Below, piece by piece: positions 14,171 to 21,024 of a stretch of DNA of 24,477 nucleotides. The notes below the pieces were generated by a model that ran no database searches, had not been told where the DNA came from, and saw nothing but the letters and a program-made list of their open reading frames with translations. A program made the translations under genes and the position numbers. Each line of letters starts with the position of its first letter. Within the stretch, counting starts at the first letter, position 1. The DNA is taken from the NCBI GenBank assembly GCA_016763095.1, contig JAESUK010000104.1:1-24477 (forward strand). The letters are read 5' to 3'. Origin of the DNA: Alphaproteobacteria bacterium. GTDB lineage: Bacteria; Pseudomonadota; Alphaproteobacteria; Micavibrionales; Micavibrionaceae.

Positions 14171-15098
14171 AACACTCCCCTGCCATAACCTCCACTCCAC
14201 CATGCCCAAAGATATGCTCTTCATGTCCGCAATTTGCACATGCATGCACAGACATATTCTCAATCATACCCAATACAGGCACATTGGTCTTACGGAACAT
14301 TTCAATCGCTTTCCGCGCATCCATCAAAGCAAGGTCTTGGGGCGTTGAAACAATGATTGCTCCAGTCATTTGTATTTTTTGGGCAAGCGTAAGCTGAGCA
14401 TCACCTGTACCCGGAGGCATATCAATAATCAAAACATCATACCCATCCCACTGCACATCTCTGAGCAATTGATAAATTGCGCTTTGTACCATCGGACCAC
14501 GCCATATCATCGCAGTGTCTTGTTGAACAAAAAAGCCGATCGACATCACACCAACACCATGCGCCATAATGGGAATTAACTTCCCATCCTCCGCACTCTC
14601 TGGCTTAACTGTTTCAACACCCATCAACTTGGGAACAGATGGACCATATATGTCTGCATCCAACAACCCCACCTTTTGCCCTTGCTTGGCAAGCGACACC
14701 GCCAAATTAACCGCAATCGTAGATTTACCCACACCACCTTTTCCAGACGCAATCGCCACTATTTTTTTAAATGGTAACACGAGAGGTTTTTTCTTCTGCA
14801 TGCCATGTGGGTCAGGAATATTTGATTTTTGTGGCTGTTGAGGTTGTTTCTCTGCCGTCAAAATAACCGATACTTGCCCAACACGCTTCATCGCGCGCAC
14901 AAGCGTTTCTGCCTTTTGGCGAAGGGGCTCCATCTCTGTTCCCTTTGCAGGATCAACCTGTATAAGAAAGACAACATCATTTGTCTCAGAGACCTGAAGT
15001 CCGCTTACCATCTTCGCACTTATAATGTCTTTACCTGACACAGGATCAATAACATGTGAAAGGACATTTTCTATATCTGTATGCATTAGTTTCTTCAT
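14073..15098 (-). CDS. mrp: Mrp/ApbC/NBP35-type iron-sulfur carrier ATPase
   Basis: This 341-aa P-loop ATPase carries or inserts Fe-S clusters. An N-terminal MIP18/DUF59-like domain (about 5-80) is joined by a Gln/Pro-rich linker to the ATPase. The deviant Walker A KGGVGKST (120-127) follows IVAIASG. DADIYGPSVPKLMG and DMPPGTGDAQLT are the family switch motifs. The cluster-binding CxxC is in HACANCGHEEHIFG. The C-terminus stops soon after IPLSREMRDGL, which lacks much of the usual final helix, and these last codons overlap the convergent 102-aa ORF by 98 bases. The start may be the first ATG (MKKLMHTDIE) or the ATG four codons later. It is divergent from hflK, with 88 bases between the starts. 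Confidence 0.92.
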   Translation of the reverse strand: MKKLMHTDIENVLSHVIDPVSGKDIISAKMVSGLQVSETNDVVFLIQVDPAKGTEMEPLRQKAETLVRAMKRVGQVSVILTAEKQPQQPQKSNIPDPHGMQKKKPLVLPFKKIVAIASGKGGVGKSTIAVNLAVSLAKQGQKVGLLDADIYGPSVPKLMGVETVKPESAEDGKLIPIMAHGVGVMSIGFFVQQDTAMIWRGPMVQSAIYQLLRDVQWDGYDVLIIDMPPGTGDAQLTLAQKIQMTGAIIVSTPQDLALMDARKAIEMFRKTNVPVLGMIENMSVHACANCGHEEHIFGHGGVEVMAGECSIPVLASIPLSREMRDGLNTTCQERVSEVLQQ

Positions 15099-15186
15099 GG
15101 TTTTTTTTATATCCTATTGCCTTTCAAGGTAAAAGAGATATTGTGATATCCATTCAAATACAATTTTGTGAAAAGAGAGCATCCTA

Positions 15187-16311
15187 ATGGGAACAGACGA
15201 CGACGACGACAAGAAAAAAGGCGATAAAAATCGTAAAAATCCTTGGGCAAACAGTGACAGCAATCAAAATGATAATGTCAGCCCATTTGGTGGACGCAAC
15301 GACGCGCCAGACATCGAGGAGATGCTTAGAAAAGCCACCTCTGGCATGTCCAACATGAAGGATGTTCTTCCTGGCAATTTTGGTCCAGGAAAAGTTATAG
15401 GGCTTGGGCTACTCGCCCTCATCGCTTTATGGTTTCTCTCTGGTTTGTTCTTTATACAACCAAGTGAACATGGTGTTGTTGTAACATTCGGGAAATACTC
15501 TCACACAGAAGAAAAGCCAGGTCTAAAATGGCGCATGCCATGGCCTCTACAGTCTCATCAAATTGTAAACGTAACAAACGAACGTCGTATCAATGTTGGC
15601 TTCCGTGATGTTATGGGACGTGGTGGCGCTGGCACACAAGATATTGCCAACGAAAGTTTAATGCTCACAGGGGATGAAAACATCATTGATATTGATTTCG
15701 TTGTGCTCTGGCGTGTTGGGGATGCAAAGGATTTCCTCTACCGCATTCGTAACCCACAAGCCACAATCAAAATCGTTGCTGAAAGTGCAATGCGTGAGAT
15801 TATTGGACGCACAGAAATTCAACCTGCATTAACCGAAGCGCGTGGTCAAATCCAAGCGGATACACGTCAATTGATGCAAAAAATGCTGGATGAATATGAA
15901 TCTGGTGTTCAAATCAACAACGTACAACTTCAAAAAGTGGATCCTCCTGCACCTGTGATTGATGCCTTCAATGACGTGCAACGTGCGCGCCAAGAAAAAG
16001 AAGGACTACGTAACAAAGCCGAAGCTTACCGTAATGGAATTATTCCTATTGCCCGCGGGGAAGCCAACAAGCTCCTCCAAGAAGCCGAAGCTTACGAACA
16101 AGAAGTCGTCAACCGTTCTGAAGGGGACGCGGCACGATTTACAGCCATTTATAACGAGTACAAAAAAGCTAAAACTGTGACAACCGAGCGCCTTCATATT
16201 GAAGCTATGGAAGAAGTTATCGGAAAAGCAAACGTACTTATTTTGGATAGCGCGAACGGCGCAACCGTTCCATATCTATCCATTGATGAATTGACGAAAA
16301 AAAGGAAATAA
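15187..16311 (+). CDS. hflK: FtsH regulator HflK (SPFH domain)
   Basis: This 374-aa membrane protein has a cytosolic acidic start (MGTDDDDDKKKG), one transmembrane helix (about 69-90, VIGLGLLALIALWFLSGLFF) and a periplasmic SPFH/band-7 domain (about 91-275). A long helical coiled-coil region follows (about 265-340, RARQEKEGLRNKAEAYRNG). The start QPSEHGVVVTFGKYSHTEEK is typical of HflK. HflK and HflC form a cage around the FtsH protease and modulate degradation of membrane proteins. A GAGAG ribosome-binding region precedes the ATG. It is the first gene of hflK-hflC-DUF2065-degP, with hflC four bases after its stop. A GATAT-TGTG-ATATC palindrome lies at 15137-15150 in its upstream region. Confidence 0.95.
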   Translation: MGTDDDDDKKKGDKNRKNPWANSDSNQNDNVSPFGGRNDAPDIEEMLRKATSGMSNMKDVLPGNFGPGKVIGLGLLALIALWFLSGLFFIQPSEHGVVVTFGKYSHTEEKPGLKWRMPWPLQSHQIVNVTNERRINVGFRDVMGRGGAGTQDIANESLMLTGDENIIDIDFVVLWRVGDAKDFLYRIRNPQATIKIVAESAMREIIGRTEIQPALTEARGQIQADTRQLMQKMLDEYESGVQINNVQLQKVDPPAPVIDAFNDVQRARQEKEGLRNKAEAYRNGIIPIARGEANKLLQEAEAYEQEVVNRSEGDAARFTAIYNEYKKAKTVTTERLHIEAMEEVIGKANVLILDSANGATVPYLSIDELTKKRK

Positions 16312-16315
16312 GAGA

Positions 16316-17182
16316 ATGAATTCGAAACAAACAACACTCCTTACGATCATAGGACTGATTATTTTTGGGATAGGGTCTTCTCTATTTATTGTGCAAGAAA
16401 CGGAACAAGTTCTTGTCCTTCAATTCGGGGATCCTCGTCAAGAAATCAGCAAACCTGGATTGCACTTTAAAATCCCTGTTATTCAAAACTTGAAAAGCTT
16501 TGAACGACGCATTTTGAACATCGACCCACCTGCTGAAGAACTCTTATTGGCAGACCAAAAACGTCTCGTAGTTGATACATTTGCGCGTTACAAAATTTCA
16601 AACATGTTGAAATACTACCAAACGCTAAATACAGAAAGCGCTGCGACACAACGAATGGGCAACATCATCAACGCCGCCCTGCGTGGAGCACTTGGTAAAG
16701 CCTCCCTCCCTGATGTTCTCTCTGAAAAAAGAATAGAGCTCTTGAATGAAATACAAGCCGCCGTTAACAAAGAAACGGAACGCTTTGGTATTGAAATCGT
16801 AGATATTCGGATTGTCCGTGCTGACCTCCCTTCCGAGGTAACACAAGCAACGTACAACAGAATGGTGTCTGAACGTGAACGTGAAGCACGTGAAGCACGC
16901 GCACAAGGGGCTGAAATCTCACTACAGATTAAAGCAACCGCCGATAAAGATAGAACTGTGCTTCTTTCCGAAGCCCAAAAAGAAGCCCAGATAATTCGTG
17001 CAAAGGGCGATCAAAGAGCCGTAAAAATATACGCGGATGCAGCGAACCAAGATCCAAAATTTTATGGCTTTTATCGTTCATTAGAAGCCTATAAAAAAGT
17101 ACTAGCTGACCCAAGCAAAACACTTGTTTTGACACCGGACGGGGACTTCTTCAAATACCTTGGAGACAACCCTTCAAGATAA
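16316..17182 (+). CDS. hflC: FtsH regulator HflC (SPFH domain)
   Basis: This 288-aa partner of HflK has a transmembrane helix at about 7-26, then a band-7 domain beginning QETEQVLVLQFGDPRQEI. Family cues include DVLSEKRIELLNEIQAAVNK, GIEIVDIRIVRADLP and the helical stretch with MVSEREREAREARAQGAE. The C-terminal PDGDFFKYL is typical of HflC. It lies directly after hflK, with AGGAAATAAGAGA as the ribosome-binding region, and 18 bases before the DUF2065 gene. It acts with HflK and FtsH at the inner membrane. Length is normal and nothing appears broken. Confidence 0.95.
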   Translation: MNSKQTTLLTIIGLIIFGIGSSLFIVQETEQVLVLQFGDPRQEISKPGLHFKIPVIQNLKSFERRILNIDPPAEELLLADQKRLVVDTFARYKISNMLKYYQTLNTESAATQRMGNIINAALRGALGKASLPDVLSEKRIELLNEIQAAVNKETERFGIEIVDIRIVRADLPSEVTQATYNRMVSEREREAREARAQGAEISLQIKATADKDRTVLLSEAQKEAQIIRAKGDQRAVKIYADAANQDPKFYGFYRSLEAYKKVLADPSKTLVLTPDGDFFKYLGDNPSR

Positions 17183-17200
17183 AAACTTGAAACCAGTCAC

Positions 17201-17401
17201 ATGGAAAATATTGTATATATAGGGACGGCCTTCGCATTGATATTTATCATTGAAGGCCTTCTTTATGCGCTCTTCCCAAACCAAATGCGTCGTATGATGG
17301 CACAAATTTTGCTCCTACATACCCATCAGTTAAAGATTATGGGAATCTCTATGGTTATCATGGGTGTGAGTTTGGTTTATCTCGTGAATTTACTCACCTA
17401 G
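17201..17401 (+). CDS. DUF2065 (YjeT-like) small membrane protein
   Basis: This 66-aa protein has two hydrophobic segments, one near each end (NIVYIGTAFALIFIIEGLLY and IMGISMVIMGVSLVYLVNLL). The linking sequence ALFPNQMRRMM is characteristic of the DUF2065/YjeT family. Members are typically encoded next to hflK-hflC, as here, and a role in the HflKC-FtsH or DegP quality-control unit is inferred from position only. It lies between hflC and degP in the same direction. Confidence 0.85.
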   Translation: MENIVYIGTAFALIFIIEGLLYALFPNQMRRMMAQILLLHTHQLKIMGISMVIMGVSLVYLVNLLT

Positions 17402-17473
17402 ATATTGACCAGATTAGAACCACGCTCTATCTTAACTCAAAGCCTTAAACATGATAATCAGGGGAAATATTTC

Positions 17474-18910
17474 ATGCGCAATATCATAAGCCTCACAATT
17501 CTATGTCTAACATTTGCACTTACACTTCCTGCACAGGCAACAGACCACACAGAGTTAAGCCGAGCGACAGGAAGCTTTGCAGACTTATCTGAACGCTTAT
17601 CCCCTGCCGTCGTCAACATTTCATCAACACAAAAAGTTGAAGATGACCTTGATCAAATGGATTTTCCAGAGCTTCCTGAAGGTTCTCCATTCCAAGATTT
17701 CTTTGAACAATTTATGGATCGTCGTAATGCGCCCTTCTCTGGTCACCCCCCCGCCTCTTTGGGATCAGGCTTCATCATTGATGCAGAAAACGGCTACATC
17801 ATCACAAACAACCACGTCATAAGTGGTGCAGATGAAATCCGCGTCATTTTCTCTGATGATGAAACAATCGAAGCTAAAATTATTGGGCGTGATGAAAAAA
17901 CAGATATCGCCGTTCTACAGATAAAAACAGATAAAAAACTAACCGCTGTAACATTGGGCAATAGCGACCCAATGCGTGTCGGCGACTGGGTGCTTGCAAT
18001 CGGGAACCCGTTTGGTCTTGGGGGAACGGTCACAGCAGGGATCATTTCAGCACGCCAAAGAAACATCCAAGCAGGTCCATATGATGACTTCATCCAAACG
18101 GATGCATCCATTAACAAAGGAAACTCTGGCGGACCAATGTTTAACCTTGAGGGCGACGTGATCGGTATAAATACCGCAATATTTTCGCCGACAGGTGGCT
18201 CTGTAGGAATCGGCTTTGCCGTACCCTCCAATTTGGCAAAACCCGTCATTCATCGACTCATAAAATACGGTAAGACCCGCAGAGGCTGGCTTGGTGTCCG
18301 CATTCAAACTGTAACCGATGAAATCGCTGAGAGCCTGGATATGCCGAAAACAATGGGCGCTATGGTTGCAAGCGTGACCACCGACGGTCCCGCCATAAAA
18401 TCTGGCTTCAAAATGGGTGATATTATTCTGACATTTAACGGAACTGAAATTTCTGAAATGCGTGAACTTCCACGCGTTGTGGCAGAAACAGAAATCAACA
18501 GCACGGTTGAAGTGATCTTCTGGCGTGATGGTAAAAAACAGCGCACAAAAGTTAAAATCGCAGAACTAGAAGAAGCCGAAGAAAATGGCTTACTTGAAGA
18601 AACTAAGAAAACTGAAAAAGCACCAACAAAAGGTGTCGAGATTGATCTTGTTGGAATGAGCCTTGGGCTTGAAGACAAAAAAGTCATTGTTACCGATCTC
18701 GCACCACGTGAAGAGGCCATGGACAAAGGCATTAACGTTGGGGATGTTATCCGTGAGATTAATCAAAAACCTGTGACAACGCCCAAGCACGCCAAAGAAA
18801 TCATTACGCGCGCCAAGAAAAAGGGGAAACAATCCATCCTTCTTTTAGTTGACCCACAAGGACGCGGAGATGCACGCTTTGTTGCTCTTAAATTAAAAAC
18901 TAAGAAATAG
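17474..18910 (+). CDS. degP: Periplasmic serine protease/chaperone DegP (HtrA, Do family)
   Basis: This 478-aa protein starts with a Sec signal peptide (MRNIISLTILCLTFALTLPA, cleavage near AQA-TD). A trypsin-like domain with the catalytic triad His114 (TNNHVISGAD), Asp144 (KTDIAVLQI) and Ser218 (NKGNSGGPMF) is followed by two PDZ domains (about 270-365 and 395-478). It degrades or refolds damaged periplasmic proteins. The ATG at 17474 is chosen over the longer frame because AGGGGAA lies just upstream and a proper signal peptide begins there. A charged linker rich in Glu and Lys joins the PDZ domains. It is the last gene of the hflK operon and ends just before a strong terminator. Confidence 0.95.
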   Translation: MRNIISLTILCLTFALTLPAQATDHTELSRATGSFADLSERLSPAVVNISSTQKVEDDLDQMDFPELPEGSPFQDFFEQFMDRRNAPFSGHPPASLGSGFIIDAENGYIITNNHVISGADEIRVIFSDDETIEAKIIGRDEKTDIAVLQIKTDKKLTAVTLGNSDPMRVGDWVLAIGNPFGLGGTVTAGIISARQRNIQAGPYDDFIQTDASINKGNSGGPMFNLEGDVIGINTAIFSPTGGSVGIGFAVPSNLAKPVIHRLIKYGKTRRGWLGVRIQTVTDEIAESLDMPKTMGAMVASVTTDGPAIKSGFKMGDIILTFNGTEISEMRELPRVVAETEINSTVEVIFWRDGKKQRTKVKIAELEEAEENGLLEETKKTEKAPTKGVEIDLVGMSLGLEDKKVIVTDLAPREEAMDKGINVGDVIREINQKPVTTPKHAKEIITRAKKKGKQSILLLVDPQGRGDARFVALKLKTKK

Positions 18911-18940
18911 TCTTTCTATTAATTTTTACATACTAATGTA

Positions 18941-18978
18941 ACAGAGCATGGCCTATATCCTTACATGCTCTGTTTTTC
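18941..18978 (+). terminator. Rho-independent terminator of the hflK-degP operon
   Basis: The perfect 10-bp stem ACAGAGCATG/CATGCTCTGT has a 13-base loop and runs into TTTTT. It lies 30 bases past the degP stop. Confidence 0.85.
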
Positions 18979-19076
18979 TATATAATATCTATTTTGTGCC
19001 CCAAATCATTGTAGGCACAAGATATGCTAAAATTCTGATTAACTTAATAAAATGAAAAGAATATCTTTAATTATTC

Positions 19077-19105
19077 TTGACTTGAGAGTCTGCATAGCCT
19101 AAAAA
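19077..19105 (+). promoter_or_regulatory. Possible promoter of the 61-aa ORF
   Basis: TTGACT (19077-19082) and TAAAAA (19100-19105) are spaced by 17 bases. The -35 is good and the -10 is only fair. The leader to the ATG at 19146 would be about 33 bases. Confidence 0.35.
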
Positions 19106-19145
19106 ACCCATTCCTAAAACAACTTCAAATCAAAGGCTACCTTCA

Positions 19146-19331
19146 ATGCGCAACGATAATATCATCGTCGATCAAAAACCTGCACCTATATCCCAAGAAC
19201 GTGCTCCCCAAGAAACTGTGCAATGCCCAACAAAAAGATACACCCATGACCTAAGCGTCACACCGATGCTTTCTCATGATGAACTTACTTACTTTACAAA
19301 ACTCACTCACTCTCCTCAAAAAGCTGCTTAA
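19146..19331 (+). CDS. Small 61-aa protein resembling sigma region 1.2
   Basis: I do not recognise a named family. Support for a gene is an AAGG nine bases before the ATG, a possible promoter upstream, and its position in front of the sigma factor gene. The C-terminal part, SVTPMLSHDELTYFTKLTHS, resembles the region 1.2 segment of sigma-70 proteins, including the neighbour's GISPLLTAQEEVSYAKAHL and the PMLT.EEE..LAK pattern of RpoH. The N-terminal 35 residues are Pro/Gln-rich and look disordered. It could be a small regulator, a decayed sigma fragment or a non-coding coincidence. The peptide ends in AA. Confidence 0.45.
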   Translation: MRNDNIIVDQKPAPISQERAPQETVQCPTKRYTHDLSVTPMLSHDELTYFTKLTHSPQKAA

Positions 19332-19346
19332 AACATTACTATAGCT

Positions 19347-19375
19347 ATTGACATATCCTGTTTATTTACATAGAA
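19347..19375 (+). promoter_or_regulatory. Promoter of the RpoS-like sigma gene
   Basis: TTGACA (19347-19352) and TAGAAA (19370-19375) are separated by 17 bases. This places the start near 19382, just upstream of the ATG at 19414, so the sigma gene can be expressed independently of the 61-aa ORF. Confidence 0.55.
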
Positions 19376-19413
19376 ACATATTCATACATGTAAAAACTAG
19401 AGAGTGTTCCCCA

Positions 19414-20361
19414 ATGAACGATAGTACAAAAAACAACTCTACATCTTTAGACCCAACACAAATGTACCTAAATGAAATAGGGATTTCACCACTCTTAACC
19501 GCACAAGAAGAAGTCTCCTACGCAAAAGCACACCTCAAAGGTGATTTGAATGCCCGTAAAGTTATGGTTGAGTCTAATTTACGGTTGGTAGTCAACATTG
19601 CCCGAAAATATACAAACAGAGGACTTGAATTACTTGATCTCTTTGAAGAAGGCAATTTAGGTTTGATACATGCTGTAGAAAAATACGACCCCTACAAACT
19701 CAACCCAGAAAACAGCCGACCTTTTAGGTTTTCAACCTATGCTACATGGTGGATCCGACAAGGTATTGAACGTGCAATTATGAATCAAAGTCGCGAAATT
19801 CGTATTCCAGTACATGCTGGAAAAGACCTCAGCACAGTCCTTCGTTCACAAAAAAAATTAACTTCAAAATTCCAAAGAGAAGCAACTGTATTTGAAATTG
19901 CAGATGACACAGAAACAACCCCAGATCATGTGAACAAAATGCTTGGCCTCGAACGCCTCGGGCAAACAGCCTCCTTAAGCGCACCTGCAGGAAACCACGA
20001 TGAAAATACAAACGCTACATTAGCCGACACATTTGAGCATCATCAAAATAGCAATCCCTCTGATATTGCTGATAGAGAATATATAGAAAATGATATTGAT
20101 CTAATTTTGTATGAATCTGACCTAAGCGAAAAACAAAGAACTGTCATTTGTATGCGATTTGGGCTCAAAGGTTATAACACACATACATTAGAAGAAGTCG
20201 GAACGCAGATTGGTTTAACAAGAGAACGTGTAAGACAAATTCAAGTTGAGTCTATAAAGAAAATACGCACAACCATAAACAAATTAGGGCTTGAACTAAG
20301 CGATCTAATAGATCCAAACTTTACAAAAGAAGATCCCTTTTTGAGCCAACGACATGGGTAA
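19414..20361 (+). CDS. Group 2 sigma-70 family sigma factor, RpoS-like
   Basis: This 315-aa sigma factor has region 1.2 (DPTQMYLNEIGISPLLTAQE, 13-32), region 2 (ESNLRLVVNIARKYTNRGLE, DLFEEGNLGLIHAVEKYDP and the DNA-melting RFSTYATWWIRQ at 105-116), region 3 (about 125-205) and region 4 with the -35 recognition helix in LEEVGTQIGLTRERVRQIQ (259-277). The pattern is closest to RpoS and the group 2 sigmas rather than RpoH or ECF types. There is no region 1.1, so it is not the housekeeping sigma. A segment YKLNPENSRPF (94-104) replaces the usual ERGF, adding seven residues between regions 2.2 and 2.3. ATG 19414 is preferred over the longer frame because the promoter at 19347 lies inside that extension. 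Its regulon is unknown; stress or stationary phase is a family-level inference. Confidence 0.85.
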   Translation: MNDSTKNNSTSLDPTQMYLNEIGISPLLTAQEEVSYAKAHLKGDLNARKVMVESNLRLVVNIARKYTNRGLELLDLFEEGNLGLIHAVEKYDPYKLNPENSRPFRFSTYATWWIRQGIERAIMNQSREIRIPVHAGKDLSTVLRSQKKLTSKFQREATVFEIADDTETTPDHVNKMLGLERLGQTASLSAPAGNHDENTNATLADTFEHHQNSNPSDIADREYIENDIDLILYESDLSEKQRTVICMRFGLKGYNTHTLEEVGTQIGLTRERVRQIQVESIKKIRTTINKLGLELSDLIDPNFTKEDPFLSQRHG

Positions 20362-20370
20362 GCCATAATC

Positions 20371-20694
20371 TTAGGCCGAGAAAAACTCTCTAAATTTTTT
20401 CAATAGAGTTCTTTGGCTTTTATCAATCACTTTAATTTTCTTATCTTTAGAAACTTTTGTTTTTGGATTAATCCCTTGAAGTCGAATTTCAATACGCTCG
20501 ATCGCATCACACGCCTTTAACTGCTCAGCAATCCAAAATGCTTCTTCTTGATTATTGCTCACACCATGTTGGCGCCAGACTTGTCCTTTTTTCGCAGATT
20601 TTGCAAATTCATAAGAATATACGGCATATTCATATCCCGTATTGCATTCATTCTGTTCAGAAGCATCATTAGAAAGGGAACAAGTATGTGTCAT
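20371..20694 (-). CDS. Unknown 107-aa soluble protein
   Basis: I do not recognise this protein. The start at 20694 (MTHTCSLSND) is decided by a perfect AAAGGAGG Shine-Dalgarno eight bases upstream; an in-frame ATG nine codons earlier would sit on the wrong side of it. The middle part, YEYAVYSYEFAKSAKKGQVW followed by EEAFWIAEQLKACDAIERIE, reads like a small alpha/beta domain, and the C-terminal 30 residues are very basic (KTKVSKDKKIKVIDKSQRTL). There is no signal peptide or membrane segment. It converges on the sigma factor gene, with 9 bases between the stops. The strong ribosome-binding site argues for real, possibly high, expression. Confidence 0.7.
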   Translation of the reverse strand: MTHTCSLSNDASEQNECNTGYEYAVYSYEFAKSAKKGQVWRQHGVSNNQEEAFWIAEQLKACDAIERIEIRLQGINPKTKVSKDKKIKVIDKSQRTLLKKFREFFSA

Positions 20695-20772
20695 CAAGAA
20701 AACCTCCTTTATAATGTTCAAAAATACTCAGAAAACTGCAGATAATCAGAACGCTTTACCTGCTTTAAGGGC

Positions 20773-20781
20773 TGTGGATAA
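20773..20781 (-). promoter_or_regulatory. DnaA box
   Basis: TGTGGATAA is the exact complement of the consensus DnaA box TTATCCACA. It is a single copy, 34 bases from the CtrA-type site, which suggests transcriptional control rather than an origin. Confidence 0.5.
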
Positions 20782-20814
20782 CTACTCCACTGTCTTCACT
20801 CTATGAGACAAATG

Positions 20815-20830
20815 TTAACAAATAGTTAAC
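20815..20830 (+). promoter_or_regulatory. CtrA-type binding site
   Basis: TTAACAAATAGTTAAC matches the alphaproteobacterial CtrA motif TTAA-N7-TTAA exactly, with C after each half. It lies about 210 bases upstream of the ftsK ATG and 66 bases upstream of its likely -35. CtrA controls cell-division genes in related bacteria. Such a short AT-rich motif can also occur by chance. Confidence 0.5.
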
Positions 20831-20895
20831 AACATATTAATAAGCACCAAATACATCAAAAACCAATGAAAGATAAGAGTTTACTTGCCTTACGC

Positions 20896-20924
20896 TTGAT
20901 TTTTTCTGTAAAACAACGTAGCAT
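20896..20924 (+). promoter_or_regulatory. Likely ftsK promoter
   Basis: TTGATT (20896-20901) and TAGCAT (20919-20924) are separated by exactly 17 bases. Each hexamer matches consensus at four positions. The leader would be about 95 bases. Confidence 0.4.
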
Positions 20925-21024
20925 TAAGCATGTAAATTCCTTCAATGAGCGTTCTGTTCGTTAACTTTTTCATTTAAGATATAACAAGATCAAAACAGCG
21001 ACTAGAAATAGACTAGAGACACAG

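Larger units (their letters stand above)
20695..21024. other. Regulatory intergenic region upstream of ftsK
   Basis: About 330 AT-rich bases without a gene. It holds the leader and promoter of the minus-strand 107-aa gene, a perfect DnaA box (20773-20781), a CtrA-type box (20815-20830) and a likely ftsK promoter (20896-20924). I see no further structure that I can support. Confidence 0.6.

Noticed and set aside
15187..15220. Enterokinase-like DDDDK motif at the HflK N-terminus
   Set aside because: It arises from a run of GAC codons in the usual acidic, disordered HflK N-terminus. It has no biological meaning here.
20773..20830. Possible origin of replication (DnaA box in AT-rich DNA)
   Set aside because: Only one DnaA box is visible, there is no box cluster, and dnaA, hemE and parAB are absent. 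A regulatory role is more likely.
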